This document shows positions 1-8,088 of a stretch of 37,040 nucleotides of DNA, one piece after another (position 1 is the first letter of the stretch; the number at the start of each line of letters is the position of its first letter). The stretch comes from Nannocystaceae bacterium (lineage in GTDB: Bacteria; Myxococcota_A; Polyangia; Nannocystales; Nannocystaceae), in NCBI GenBank assembly GCA_019694555.1, contig JAIBBS010000075.1, forward strand, positions 1 to 37,040. Reading direction: 5' to 3'. The notes beneath the pieces are model-generated. The model was not told where the DNA came from, did no database searches, and saw nothing but the letters and a program-made list of their open reading frames with translations. Made by a program: the position numbers and the translations under genes.

Positions 1-2
1 AT

Positions 3-1691
3 CCCGCGCGCCGCCGCCGACGCGCCACCGCGGTTGCGCTCGCGGGCGCCACCGCGGGCCTGCTCGCGCTCGCAGCCGCGGCCGCGCACGATCCCTGCCG
101 CGACGCGGGCGGTGCGATGACCGACGCCTGGGATCCGTCGCAGCGCGCGGCCGTGTTAGCGGCGGCGCAGGCCGCCGACGCCGGCTGGGGCGAGCGCAGC
201 GGTGCGGCGGTGGTGCAGCGTCTCGACGAAGCGAGCGCGGCGTGGTCCGAGACCGCCCGCGGCGTGTGCCAGGCCGAGCGCGCCGACGATCGCGATCGCG
301 CGGCGGCGCGCGGCCGCCTCGCGCACGCGGCGGCGCAGCTGCGCGCGAGCATCGAAGAGTCGCGCGAGCCCGATGCGGCGTCGTGGCTCGGTGCGGCCGC
401 GCGCGCGGAGCTGCTGCCCGATGCCCACGGCTGCGCCGAGCCGCCGCGGTTGTCGGCGTGGTCGATCGACGTCGATGCCATCGCGCCGATCCTCGCGGCG
501 CTGCGGCAGGGTGAGGCGGCGCTGGGCGAGGCCTCGGTGCGCGGTGCGCCCGAGTCGCTGCGATCCGCGCCCGCGCGTGCGCGCGCGGCCGCGGCGACGG
601 CGGTGCGCGCCGCCGAAGCGATCGAGCACGAGCCGCTGCTGGCCCGCGCGCTGCTGCTCGCCGGTCGCGTCGAGGTCGGCGAGGGCGAGCACACCCTCGC
701 CGAGCCGCTGCTGCGACGCGGACTGGCGCTGGCGCGGCGCGCCGATGATTCCGCGCTGGCCGCCGCGCTCGCGGCCGAGCTGGTGCACGTGGTCTCGCGC
801 GAGCGCGAGCGCTTCGACGAGGCCGAGGATCTCGCACGCGAGGCGCTGGGCAGCGTGGTCGCGCGCGGCCGCCCGCCGCTGCTGCTCGCGCGGCTGTCGG
901 CCCATCGTGCCTCGGCGATGGCGCGCGCCGACACCGTCGACCACGACGGTGCGGTCGCGCTGCACGAGCAGGTCGCGGCGCTGCTCGACGGCGCGGTCGG
1001 TCCGCAGCATCCCGCGAGCATCGTCGAGCAGGGCAACCTCGGCGTGGCCCAGAGCCATGCGGGACAGCACGAGCGTGCGCTCGCGACCATCGCGGCGGCG
1101 ATCGAGGCCGCGAGCGCAGCGCTGGGCGAATCGCACCCGCGCACCGCGGCGCTGCAGGGCGCGTGGGGCCTGGCGCTGATGCGGGCCGGTCGGCTCGAAC
1201 AGGCCGAGGCGGCGTTGCGGCGCTCGCTCGCGCTGCGCCATGCGGTGTTGCCCGAGGACCACCCGCAGCTCGACGACGCGCGCTACAACCTCGCGCTGGT
1301 CCTGCGTCGCCGCGACGCGCACGCCGAGGCGGCGGAGTTGCTCGCGCAGGGGCTCGCGCACGTGCGCGTGCGCCGTGGCGACGACGATCCGTTGCTGGGC
1401 CCGTGGTGGGTCGCGCTGGGCGAGTCGCAGCTCGCGCTGGGCCAGCTGGACGCCGCAGGCACGTCCTTCGACGCGGCGCTGCGCTTGTTCGAGCGCGGTG
1501 GTGCCAGCGGACGCGACTACGCCCGCGTGCGAACCGGGGCCGCGCGCGCGCTGCAGCAGCGAGACCCGAGCCGCGCGCGCTGGCTCGCGCAGCAGGCCCG
1601 CACCGATGCGATCGAGGCCGGCCAGACGGCGATGATCGCGTCGATCGACGCGCTGCTGACCGCGCTCGCACCCGCGGCCGACGCACCGTGA
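3..1691 (+). CDS. Ser/Thr protein kinase, C-terminal part (TM segment + TPR domain), cut by left edge
   Basis: The first ATG is at 117, but the frame is open to the window edge. The upstream codons read an Arg-rich stretch, then a hydrophobic Ala/Leu segment (about nt 21-86), then HDPCRDAGGAM. Known myxobacterial transmembrane kinases continue after their single membrane helix with a DPC-type motif and a helical region ahead of TPRs, so this is very probably the extracytoplasmic C-terminus of such a kinase, with the catalytic domain outside the window. From about nt 560 the protein is helical TPR-like sequence. Later units are of the Kinesin-light-chain type, for example ALRRSLALRHAVLPEDHPQL and the preceding unit with ALGESHPRTAAL. 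Likely role: a signalling kinase whose TPR tail binds a partner. The kinase assignment is inferred from family architecture, since no catalytic motif is visible here. The ATG at 117 is therefore unlikely to be the real start. Confidence 0.8.
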   Translation, partial: PARRRRRATAVALAGATAGLLALAAAAAHDPCRDAGGAMTDAWDPSQRAAVLAAAQAADAGWGERSGAAVVQRLDEASAAWSETARGVCQAERADDRDRAAARGRLAHAAAQLRASIEESREPDAASWLGAAARAELLPDAHGCAEPPRLSAWSIDVDAIAPILAALRQGEAALGEASVRGAPESLRSAPARARAAAATAVRAAEAIEHEPLLARALLLAGRVEVGEGEHTLAEPLLRRGLALARRADDSALAAALAAELVHVVSRERERFDEAEDLAREALGSVVARGRPPLLLARLSAHRASAMARADTVDHDGAVALHEQVAALLDGAVGPQHPASIVEQGNLGVAQSHAGQHERALATIAAAIEAASAALGESHPRTAALQGAWGLALMRAGRLEQAEAALRRSLALRHAVLPEDHPQLDDARYNLALVLRRRDAHAEAAELLAQGLAHVRVRRGDDDPLLGPWWVALGESQLALGQLDAAGTSFDAALRLFERGGASGRDYARVRTGAARALQQRDPSRARWLAQQARTDAIEAGQTAMIASIDALLTALAPAADAP

Positions 1692-1707
1692 CGCCGCAGG
1701 TCGCGGT

Positions 1708-2520
1708 TCACTCGATCGCGCCGGGCTCGGGCGGTGCGAGCTCGTAGCCGGCCGACGCGCGCACGAACACGCCATGGACCGCGTCGACCACCTCGCCGAC
1801 GCTGCGTTGCCCGAGCATGCCGGGCACGAAACGGTCGTCCACGCGGACCGCGTGCTCGAGCACGAATTCCCCGGTGCACGGCGCCGCGTCGGTGACGACC
1901 GCGTCCTGCACCCGCACGACCACGCCTTCGTACGCTCGCGCGGTGTCCGAGCCGGGCGCGAGCGTGTCGGGCTCGACCGGCGTGGGCTCCGGCGGGGTCG
2001 CGGTGCCGGTGCGCACGACGTCGCCGGGCGCATCGAGCACCAGCGCGACGAAACCCTGCGCGCGCGCGACCGTACCCACCACATCGGCGCGATCGCCCGG
2101 CGCCAGCTGCTGCGCGGGATCGAACGAGGCCGCGACCACGCGCAGGCCCGACCACGCGCCGCCGGCAGGGTCCTGCACGAACAGCTCGCGCCCGAGCAGC
2201 ACCTCGCTGGGCGCCGACGGCGTGACCGCGACGACGCCGGCGACGGCCACGCGATCGCCGTCGTTCGCGAGGCCCTGCTGCAGCTCTCCGATCGTCAGCG
2301 GCAACGGCATGTCGTCGCCCATGCCCAGACCGGTGTCGTCGCCGCCCTCGTCGCCGGTGCCGGGATCGTCGGGGCTCCACCCGCCACTTTCGCACTGCAC
2401 CGGGTCGCCGGTGTCGCTGCCGCCTTCGTCGAGCGGGGCCTCGGCGCTGCAGCCGGCGAGCACTGCCAGCCACACGACGCACCGCGCCGCACCGCCGTGC
2501 CCACCGACCCACGAATCCAC
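1708..2520 (-). CDS. lipoprotein with OB-fold-like domain, unknown function
   Basis: 270 residues. The signal peptide ends in the lipobox LAGC (Cys24), followed by an acidic Gly/Asp/Ser linker to about residue 70. The remainder has the beta-strand pattern of OB-fold modules found in secreted nucleases and DUF5689-type proteins: GDRVAVAGVVAV, then a turn with LFVQDP, then GDRADVVGTVARAQGFVAL, and a second module near residues 180-260. No catalytic residues could be identified, so a binding role is more likely than an enzymatic one. It is the last gene of a minus-strand series, 46 bp downstream of another lipoprotein gene. +2 of the mature protein is Ser, consistent with export beyond the inner membrane if E. 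coli-like sorting applies. The OB-fold call rests on sequence pattern only. Confidence 0.75.
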   Translation of the reverse strand: MDSWVGGHGGAARCVVWLAVLAGCSAEAPLDEGGSDTGDPVQCESGGWSPDDPGTGDEGGDDTGLGMGDDMPLPLTIGELQQGLANDGDRVAVAGVVAVTPSAPSEVLLGRELFVQDPAGGAWSGLRVVAASFDPAQQLAPGDRADVVGTVARAQGFVALVLDAPGDVVRTGTATPPEPTPVEPDTLAPGSDTARAYEGVVVRVQDAVVTDAAPCTGEFVLEHAVRVDDRFVPGMLGQRSVGEVVDAVHGVFVRASAGYELAPPEPGAIE

Positions 2521-2566
2521 GCCCCAAAGGTAGCACCCGGGGGCGTGGGATCAACCGCCGCGCGGC

Positions 2567-3382
2567 TCACACGTCGTAGTCGTACGTCAGCGTGTAGTCG
2601 ATGCAATCGACCGCCGCGTCGGAGAAGACCTGCATCGAGATGGCGGCGCTCTCGTTGCCGCTCATGCCGCAGTTCATCGTGAGGTCGACGCCGCCGAGCT
2701 GGCAGCAACCGACCTCGCCGTTGCCCGGATCGACCTGGTCGGCGCCGCCGCAGTCGATCTCGTTGACGCCCTGGTCGCAGGTGAAGAACACGCAGACCGT
2801 CAGCGCGGCGTCGTCGACCGCCACCGAGATGATCGGATCGTCGTTGCCGCAGGTGTTGTCGTCGACGTACGCGCCGTGCAGCGCGAACCAGTCCTGGTCG
2901 GCCATGTCGACGATGGTGCCGCTGACCATGGCCGCGCCCTCGTCGCAGGCCTGCTCGCCGAGATCGGTGGCGCTGGCCTCGTCCTCGTTGTCGCCGTCGG
3001 TGTCGACGCACGCGCCGCCGGTGGTCGTCGAGCCGCCGGTGGTGGCGTCGGTGGTCGAGCCGGTGTCGGCTGCGGTCGTGCCGGTGGTGGCGTCGGTGGT
3101 GGTGGCGTCGGTGGTGGTGGCGTCGGTGGTCGCGCTGTCGGTCGCGCTGGCGGAGGCCGAGTCGGTCATGGTCGCGCTGGCCGAGGCCGAGGCCGAGGCC
3201 GACGCGCTGGCGGAGGCCGAGTCGGTCATGGTCGCGCTGGCGCTGGCGCTGGCGGTCACGCTGACGTCGGTCGCGGTGCCGGTGCTGCCGGAGCTGCTGC
3301 CGGTGCTCTCGCCGTTGGCGGCTTCGTCGACGGGTCCACAGGCGAGCAGGATCGAAACGGATGTCAGGCAAGCGAGGCGCAT
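2567..3382 (-). CDS. lipoprotein with Ser/Ala/Thr-rich spacer and Cys-rich C-terminal domain
   Basis: 271 residues. I chose the ATG at 3382 because it gives a standard lipoprotein signal (MRLACLTSVSILLAC, lipid Cys15) and has GGAG seven bases upstream. The frame continues upstream, but only as antisense to the glutamine synthetase gene. Residues about 20-120 are low-complexity Ser/Ala/Thr/Asp with TMTDSASASA-like and ATTTD repeats, a flexible stalk. Residues about 125-271 form a compact domain with an acidic DTDGDNEDE start and at least eight Cys, including a CC pair, consistent with an extracytoplasmic disulphide-bonded fold. No enzyme motif was found. Similar stalked domains are frequent in Nannocystaceae. 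Function is not recognised. It lies 53 bp downstream of the glutamine synthetase gene on the same strand. Confidence 0.8.
   Translation of the reverse strand: MRLACLTSVSILLACGPVDEAANGESTGSSSGSTGTATDVSVTASASASATMTDSASASASASASASASATMTDSASASATDSATTDATTTDATTTDATTGTTAADTGSTTDATTGGSTTTGGACVDTDGDNEDEASATDLGEQACDEGAAMVSGTIVDMADQDWFALHGAYVDDNTCGNDDPIISVAVDDAALTVCVFFTCDQGVNEIDCGGADQVDPGNGEVGCCQLGGVDLTMNCGMSGNESAAISMQVFSDAAVDCIDYTLTYDYDV
3143..3240. repeat. direct repeat in lipoprotein stalk (38 bp copies, 60 bp period)
   Basis: Bases 3143-3180 and 3203-3240 are identical. Shorter GGCGTCGGTGGT-type tandem units lie just before them (about 3080-3130). They encode the Ser/Ala and Thr/Asp stalk of the lipoprotein at 2567-3382. 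The repeat length is a multiple of three, so copy-number change would keep the frame and only alter stalk length. Confidence 0.85.
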
Positions 3383-3435
3383 GGCAAGTCTCCAGCGTCG
3401 CACGCTAGCACGGCCTGCTGTAGTCGGGAAGCGGC

Positions 3436-4800
3436 TCAGATGATCTCGAAGTAGCGCGCGAGGTCCCAGTCGGCGACGTGCTTGCGGAACTGGCGGTCCT
3501 CCCAGTGCCGCGTGGCGGCGAAGTGGTCGACGAACGCGTCGCCGAACATGCTGCGCGCAGTGGCGCTGCGCTCGAACGCGAGTGTCGCGTCGCGTAGGGT
3601 CGTGGGCAACGGTGTGCTGTGGGGTCCGCGTGCGTCGTAGGCGTTTCCCCGCACGACCTCGGGCAGCTCGAGGCGCTCTTCGATGCCGCGCAGGCCGGTG
3701 GCCAGTGCCGCGGCGAGCGCGAGGTAGGGGTTCGCGTCCGCGGGGCCGATGCGGTACTCGCTGCGCTGCGCCTTGGGTCCGCCCGGGATCACGCGGATCG
3801 CCGTGGTGCGGTTCTCGACGCCCCAGTTGCTCGAGGTCGGCGCCCACACGCCCGGCACCATGCGGCGATAGGCGTTGATGGTGGCGCACACCATCGGCAG
3901 CACCTCGGGCATGTACGCGACCTGGCCGGCGACGAAGTGCCGCATCAGCGACGACATGCCGTACTCGCCGTGGGGATCGTAGAAGGTGTTGGTGCCGGTG
4001 TCGCGGTCGACCAGCGAGATGTGGATGTGACCGCTCTGACCCGGCACGTCGGCGCTCCACTTGGCCATGAACGTGGCCATGAGGTTGCGACGCTGCGCGA
4101 GCACCTTGGTGAAGGTCTTGAACAACGCGCCCTTGTCGGCGGCGCGCAGGGCCTCGTCGACGCCGATCGCAGCCTCGAGCACGCCGGGGCCGGTCTCGGT
4201 GTGCAGGCCTTCGATGGCGCAGTCCATCCGCGCCATGGTGTCGAGCAGCTCGTGGTAGATCTCCGCGTGCACGGTCGAGCGCAGCACCGAGTAGCCGAAC
4301 ATGCCCGGCGTGAACGGCTCGAGGTTGCGGTAGCCCTTCGCGCGTACCGACTGCGGGGTCTCGTTGAACAGGAAGAACTCGTACTCGAGCGCGGCCATCG
4401 GCACCAGGCCCAGGCCGTGCGCGCGCGCGACCTGTCGCTGCAGCAGCGTGCGCGGGCACACCGCGGCGTAGTCGCCGGCGAAGTTGCCGATCACGATCGC
4501 GGTCTTGTCCTCGCACGCGAGGTGCCGCAGCGTCGACAGGTCGAGCGTGACCGGGGCGTCGCGGTAGCCGGTGTGCCAGCCCGACACCTGCAGGTTGTCG
4601 AGCAGCGCGTCGGCGCTGTCCCAGCCCAACACCACGTCGCAGAAGCCGAAGCCCTTGTCGACCACGCCGAGGAACTTCTCGCGGTCGACGTACTTGCCGC
4701 GCAAGATGCCGTCGATGTCGAAGGCGCCGATCTTGTGGCGCACGATGCCGTGCTCGTCCAGCCACGCACGCAGGGTCTCGAGGTCGTTCACGCCGCGCAT
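3436..4800 (-). CDS. glutamine synthetase family protein (PuuA-like gamma-glutamylamide synthetase)
   Basis: 454 residues, full length for the family. Family motifs in order: EYEFF (metal-binding Glu139 and Glu141), HTETGPGVLEAA, GQSGHIHISL (metal-binding His), NWGVENRTTAIRV (ATP/glutamate-binding Arg) and EYRIGPADANPYLALAAALA near the C-terminus. The length and the aldehyde dehydrogenase immediately upstream fit the gamma-glutamylpolyamine/amine branch (ATP-dependent joining of glutamate to an amine such as putrescine) better than housekeeping GlnA. The gene starts 11 bp after the dehydrogenase stop on the same strand, so the two are almost certainly co-transcribed. The exact amine substrate cannot be read from sequence. 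The family assignment is firm; the PuuA-like substrate class is inferred. Confidence 0.93.
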   Translation of the reverse strand: MRGVNDLETLRAWLDEHGIVRHKIGAFDIDGILRGKYVDREKFLGVVDKGFGFCDVVLGWDSADALLDNLQVSGWHTGYRDAPVTLDLSTLRHLACEDKTAIVIGNFAGDYAAVCPRTLLQRQVARAHGLGLVPMAALEYEFFLFNETPQSVRAKGYRNLEPFTPGMFGYSVLRSTVHAEIYHELLDTMARMDCAIEGLHTETGPGVLEAAIGVDEALRAADKGALFKTFTKVLAQRRNLMATFMAKWSADVPGQSGHIHISLVDRDTGTNTFYDPHGEYGMSSLMRHFVAGQVAYMPEVLPMVCATINAYRRMVPGVWAPTSSNWGVENRTTAIRVIPGGPKAQRSEYRIGPADANPYLALAAALATGLRGIEERLELPEVVRGNAYDARGPHSTPLPTTLRDATLAFERSATARSMFGDAFVDHFAATRHWEDRQFRKHVADWDLARYFEII

Positions 4801-4810
4801 GATCGCCTCC

Positions 4811-6199
4811 TCACCACGACACGCGCAGGTGGTAGTTCTTCGGTCGCGTGACCTGGGCGAAGCCCAGCTTCGACAGCGACACGCCGTGGCCGGAGTCCTT
4901 CACGCCGGTCCAGGGCATGCCGGGGTCGAGGTAGTCGCAGCGGTTGAGGAACACGGTGCCGGCCTCGACCGCACTCGCCAGCGCGGCGCCGCGGTCGATG
5001 TCGCGGGTCCAGATCGACGCGGTCAGGCCGTAGCGCGAGTCGTTCATCAGCCGCACGCCCTCGTCGGCGTCGCGGACGCGCATGATGCCGATGCTGGGCC
5101 CGAAGGTCTCCTCGCGCATCAGCGTCATCGAGTGGTCGACGTGGTCGAACACCTGCGGTGCGAGGTAGCACGGTGACAGCTCGGGCACCGCGAAGTGGCC
5201 CTCGGCGATGAGCGCCCGCGCGCCGCGGGCGGCCGCGTCACGGTTCTGCGCGCGCACGGTCTCGACCGCGGCCGCGCTGACCATGGGCCCGAGGTTGGTG
5301 CCCTCGCGCAGCGGATCGCCGAGCACGTACTTCTTGGTCAGCTCGACGTAGGCCTCGACGAAGCGGTCGTGGATCGACTCGTGCACGTAGATCCGCTCGA
5401 TGCCGCAGCACGACTGACCGCAATTGTAGAACGCGCCGTCGACGAGGTTGTCGACGGTGTAGTCGAAGTCGCAGTCCGGCAGCACCAGCGCCGGATCCTT
5501 GCCGCCGAGCTCGAGTCCGACGCCCACGAAGTTGTCCTGCGCGACCGCGCGGTAGACCTCGTGGCCGCCGCGGACCGAGCCGGTGAACGAGACGTAGCCG
5601 AAGCGGCGCGTCGCGATCAGCTGGGCCGCGGTCGCGTGATCGACCGGCAGCGCCTGCACCAGCCCCGCCGGTGCGCCCGCGGCCAGGAACGCCTGCTCGA
5701 ACTGGTCGGCGACCAGCGCGGTCTGGTGCGCGTGCTTGATCAGCACCGCGTTGCCCGCGAGCACCGCGGGCACGACCACGTTCACCGCGATGAGCAGCGG
5801 GTAGTTCCACGCCGCGATGTCGAGCACAAGCCCGACGGGCTCGCGCCGGATGTAGCGGCGCAGCCCGGCCTTCTCCGGCAGCACGTCGTCGGCCAGCGCG
5901 GCCTCGGCCAGGCTGCACAGGTGCTCGACGCGCTCGACCATCGAGCGCTCGAACTCGCCGCGGGCCTGGCCCAGCGGCTTGCCCATCATGCGGGTGATCT
6001 GCTCGCTGTACTCGGGCAGTCGCGATCGGTAGCCGTCGAGCATGCGCCGACACAGCGCGATGCGGTCGGCCAGCTTCGTCTGTGCCCAGCTGCGCTGGAC
6101 GGTCTCGGCGAGCTCGAGCCGCGCCAGCGCGGTCTCGAACCCGAGCTCGGCGTAGCCGTAGGCCACGCGGCCGTCGATGGGACTGAGGATGTCGGGCAT
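4811..6199 (-). CDS. NAD(P)-dependent aldehyde dehydrogenase
   Basis: 462 residues, typical ALDH length. Visible motifs: AAWNYPLL (cofactor-binding Asn region), VLIKHAHQT (the Lys that binds the NAD ribose; many ALDHs have KPSE here), SFTGSVRGG (Rossmann loop), LELGGKDP (general-base Glu230), FYNCGQSC (catalytic Cys264) and EETFGPSIGI. The reaction is oxidation of an aldehyde to its acid. With the glutamine-synthetase-like gene 11 bp downstream, a plausible role is oxidation of an amine-derived aldehyde during polyamine or other amine breakdown, as PuuC does beside PuuA. It is first in the minus-strand operon, and its promoter should lie in the 90 bp shared with the divergent gene at 6290. 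No regulator or aminotransferase gene is adjacent in this window. Confidence 0.93.
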   Translation of the reverse strand: MPDILSPIDGRVAYGYAELGFETALARLELAETVQRSWAQTKLADRIALCRRMLDGYRSRLPEYSEQITRMMGKPLGQARGEFERSMVERVEHLCSLAEAALADDVLPEKAGLRRYIRREPVGLVLDIAAWNYPLLIAVNVVVPAVLAGNAVLIKHAHQTALVADQFEQAFLAAGAPAGLVQALPVDHATAAQLIATRRFGYVSFTGSVRGGHEVYRAVAQDNFVGVGLELGGKDPALVLPDCDFDYTVDNLVDGAFYNCGQSCCGIERIYVHESIHDRFVEAYVELTKKYVLGDPLREGTNLGPMVSAAAVETVRAQNRDAAARGARALIAEGHFAVPELSPCYLAPQVFDHVDHSMTLMREETFGPSIGIMRVRDADEGVRLMNDSRYGLTASIWTRDIDRGAALASAVEAGTVFLNRCDYLDPGMPWTGVKDSGHGVSLSKLGFAQVTRPKNYHLRVSW

Positions 6200-6226
6200 C
6201 GCTCGCGAAGGTACCGCGACCGCAGC

Positions 6227-6240
6227 GCCCGCGCGCGGGC
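6227..6240. promoter_or_regulatory. 14 bp perfect palindrome in divergent intergenic region
   Basis: GCCCGCGCGCGGGC sits midway between the divergent starts at 6199 (-) and 6290 (+). It could be an operator, but pure G/C palindromes are expected by chance in a genome of this composition. Confidence 0.25.
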
Positions 6241-6289
6241 TCGCGCCGTCACATCGCGCGTCGGCGCCGTCAGTCGCTCGGAGCTCGCC

Positions 6290-8008
6290 ATGTCACGTCG
6301 TTTTTGCAGCGAATGGTTCCTGTGCGGATGTGCTCTCGCTCTCCTCGCCGCAACCCCTGCGGCGCCCGCGTTCGCGGCCGCCACGGGTGGGCAGGGCGCA
6401 CCGGGCACCCGCGCCCCGCCGCCCAAGGTCCAGCCCACCAAGCCCGCGGCGCGGCCCGAGCTGCCGCGGTCGTACCCGGTGCTGCAGCCGGCGGCCAAGC
6501 CCGACGAGGCGCCGCAGATCGACACCAGCAAGTTGCCGGCCAACGCGCGGCTGCGATCGATGCCGGTCGGACGCAACCCGCAGATGCAGGCGCTCGTGCT
6601 CACGGCCCTGCGCCGCTTCGTCTCCGGCGGTGCGAAGGGCAACGCGATCGACGAGGCCGTGGCCGCGGCGCTGTCGCGTCACCCCAAGGCCAAGGCGATC
6701 GCGCGGCGGCTGGTGCAGCGCATCGATCGCTTGCCACCGCCGCAGCGCGCCAAGCTCGTGGGCAAGCCCGGGACCTCGCCGATCGACGCCAAGACCTTGT
6801 CGGAGGTGGCCGCGGTCTCGGGCCTGGTCTTCACCGGCGTGGGTGAGCCGCCCGCGGACGTGCTGCCCGCGGAAGACGTGCCGGCACCCGCGAGCTACCA
6901 ACTCGCGGTCTCCGGCGTCGCACCGATCGAGCTGGGCGATGGCGACGCCGATGGCGACGAGCTGGTCATCATGAGCAGCCTGGTGCGCCTGGCCGGCGAT
7001 CCGTACGAGATCACGACCGCCAGTGCCCCGCCCAGCGGCAGCCTCGACGGCGTGCAGCTCGGTGCCGCGCTGCCGCTGGGCACGACGCTGTTCGATGGCT
7101 GGGCCTCCCCCGGCGCGCTGCTCGTCTCGGCGGTCGCCGAGGTCGACGGCGACGCCGACGTGATCCGCGAGGACTATGCGCTGATGCTGTCGCTGGCGGA
7201 GGCGCTCGCGGGGCAGCTGGTCAGCTCGGGCGACTCGATCGACAAGAAGCTGAGCCAGTTCGCGTTCGCGCTGGACTACACCGTCGGCCTGCTGGCGATC
7301 GCCAACCCCGCCAAGTGGCCGCAGGGCGCGTTGACCAAGTCGCTGCTGGTCGGCCCGACCTCGCTGCACGAGCTGTATGCGAACCCGGGCACCAAGGACG
7401 GCGTGGTGCCGTGGAAGCTCTCGCACGATCACGATCTGCCTGCGGGGCACTACACCGTCTACTTCGACGTGCCGGCGCCGCCGCTGAACCGGCCGACGCT
7501 GGTGGTCAAGATGACGCGCCTCGAGTCGCTCGATCCCGAGCCCGGCGGCGACGACTTGATGGCGACGATCGGCATCGGCAGCGCCTACGCCGACGCCGAT
7601 CTGGCCCCGAACAAGAACGTCCACACCAAGACCTGGACCGTCAAGCGCGACCTCGCGCCGGATCGCAAGACCATCAACGTGTGGATCGAGGCCTCCGAAT
7701 TCGACGACCCACCCGCGTGGGGCTTCGTGACCACGGGCTGGAGCGCCAGCAAGTGCGGTGACTGGCACGACGGCTGGAACTACCCCGACTGTCCGCCGAT
7801 CATCACGCCGCTCGACATCAGCCCGGTGGCCGCCAGCGGTGAGGGCTGGTTCTACGACGCCGCGGTGCACGTGCAGCTCGACGTCGATCTCGAGACCGGG
7901 GACATCACCGGTGCGCTGAGCGGCAAGCTCGGCGAGCCCATCGTGCTGCAGGGCGACATGGCCGGCTACCGCGCCAAGATGAAGCTGACGATCTCGCTGG
8001 TGCCCTGA
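6290..8008 (+). CDS. secreted protein of unknown function
   Basis: 572 residues. The ATG at 6290 is chosen because it has GGAG six bases upstream and gives a Sec signal peptide (residues 1 to about 29, ending AAPAFA). Upstream sequence in this frame is antisense to the aldehyde dehydrogenase. A Pro/Lys-rich spacer (about 30-75) is followed by a helical, Lys/Arg-rich segment (about 80-165) and then a larger, mostly beta domain. That domain includes an Asp-rich GDGDADGDE turn and a C-terminal part with KCGDWHDGW, YPDCPP and alternating strands ending VHVQLDVDLETGDITG. I recognise no family or catalytic motif. It is transcribed divergently from the ALDH/GS operon and is followed 80 bp later by the RND pump gene. 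The real-gene call rests on the signal peptide, start context and domain-like composition. Confidence 0.8.
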   Translation: MSRRFCSEWFLCGCALALLAATPAAPAFAAATGGQGAPGTRAPPPKVQPTKPAARPELPRSYPVLQPAAKPDEAPQIDTSKLPANARLRSMPVGRNPQMQALVLTALRRFVSGGAKGNAIDEAVAAALSRHPKAKAIARRLVQRIDRLPPPQRAKLVGKPGTSPIDAKTLSEVAAVSGLVFTGVGEPPADVLPAEDVPAPASYQLAVSGVAPIELGDGDADGDELVIMSSLVRLAGDPYEITTASAPPSGSLDGVQLGAALPLGTTLFDGWASPGALLVSAVAEVDGDADVIREDYALMLSLAEALAGQLVSSGDSIDKKLSQFAFALDYTVGLLAIANPAKWPQGALTKSLLVGPTSLHELYANPGTKDGVVPWKLSHDHDLPAGHYTVYFDVPAPPLNRPTLVVKMTRLESLDPEPGGDDLMATIGIGSAYADADLAPNKNVHTKTWTVKRDLAPDRKTINVWIEASEFDDPPAWGFVTTGWSASKCGDWHDGWNYPDCPPIITPLDISPVAASGEGWFYDAAVHVQLDVDLETGDITGALSGKLGEPIVLQGDMAGYRAKMKLTISLVP

Positions 8009-8055
8009 CCGGCGCGGCCCGCTGTCGGGGCAAGGCGCCGACGCCACCCGCGCGT

Positions 8056-8085
8056 CGCGGTGCCGCGGTATGCTGCGGCACCGCG
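8056..8085. promoter_or_regulatory. perfect 11 bp inverted repeat enclosing a TATGCT hexamer, upstream of RND pump
   Basis: Left arm CGCGGTGCCGC (8056-8066) and right arm GCGGCACCGCG (8075-8085) are exact reverse complements around GGTATGCT. The right arm ends three bases before the pump's start codon at 8089. It could be a repressor operator over the -10 element or an RNA hairpin at the translation start. Because it lies 47 bp past the stop of the upstream gene, it could instead help end that transcript, although no T-run follows. Confidence 0.5.
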
Positions 8086-8088
8086 GCC

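Noticed and set aside
3030..3250. CRISPR-like repeats
   Set aside because: The repeats are in frame within a Ser/Thr/Ala stalk, have no unique spacers of constant length, and no cas gene is present.
6227..6240. Candidate strong operator for the amine operon
   Set aside because: Pure G/C palindrome, likely by chance; kept only as a low-confidence feature.
5195..6289. Upstream extension of the secreted protein at 6290-8008
   Set aside because: It is antisense to the aldehyde dehydrogenase, and the ATG at 6290 has a Shine-Dalgarno and a signal peptide.
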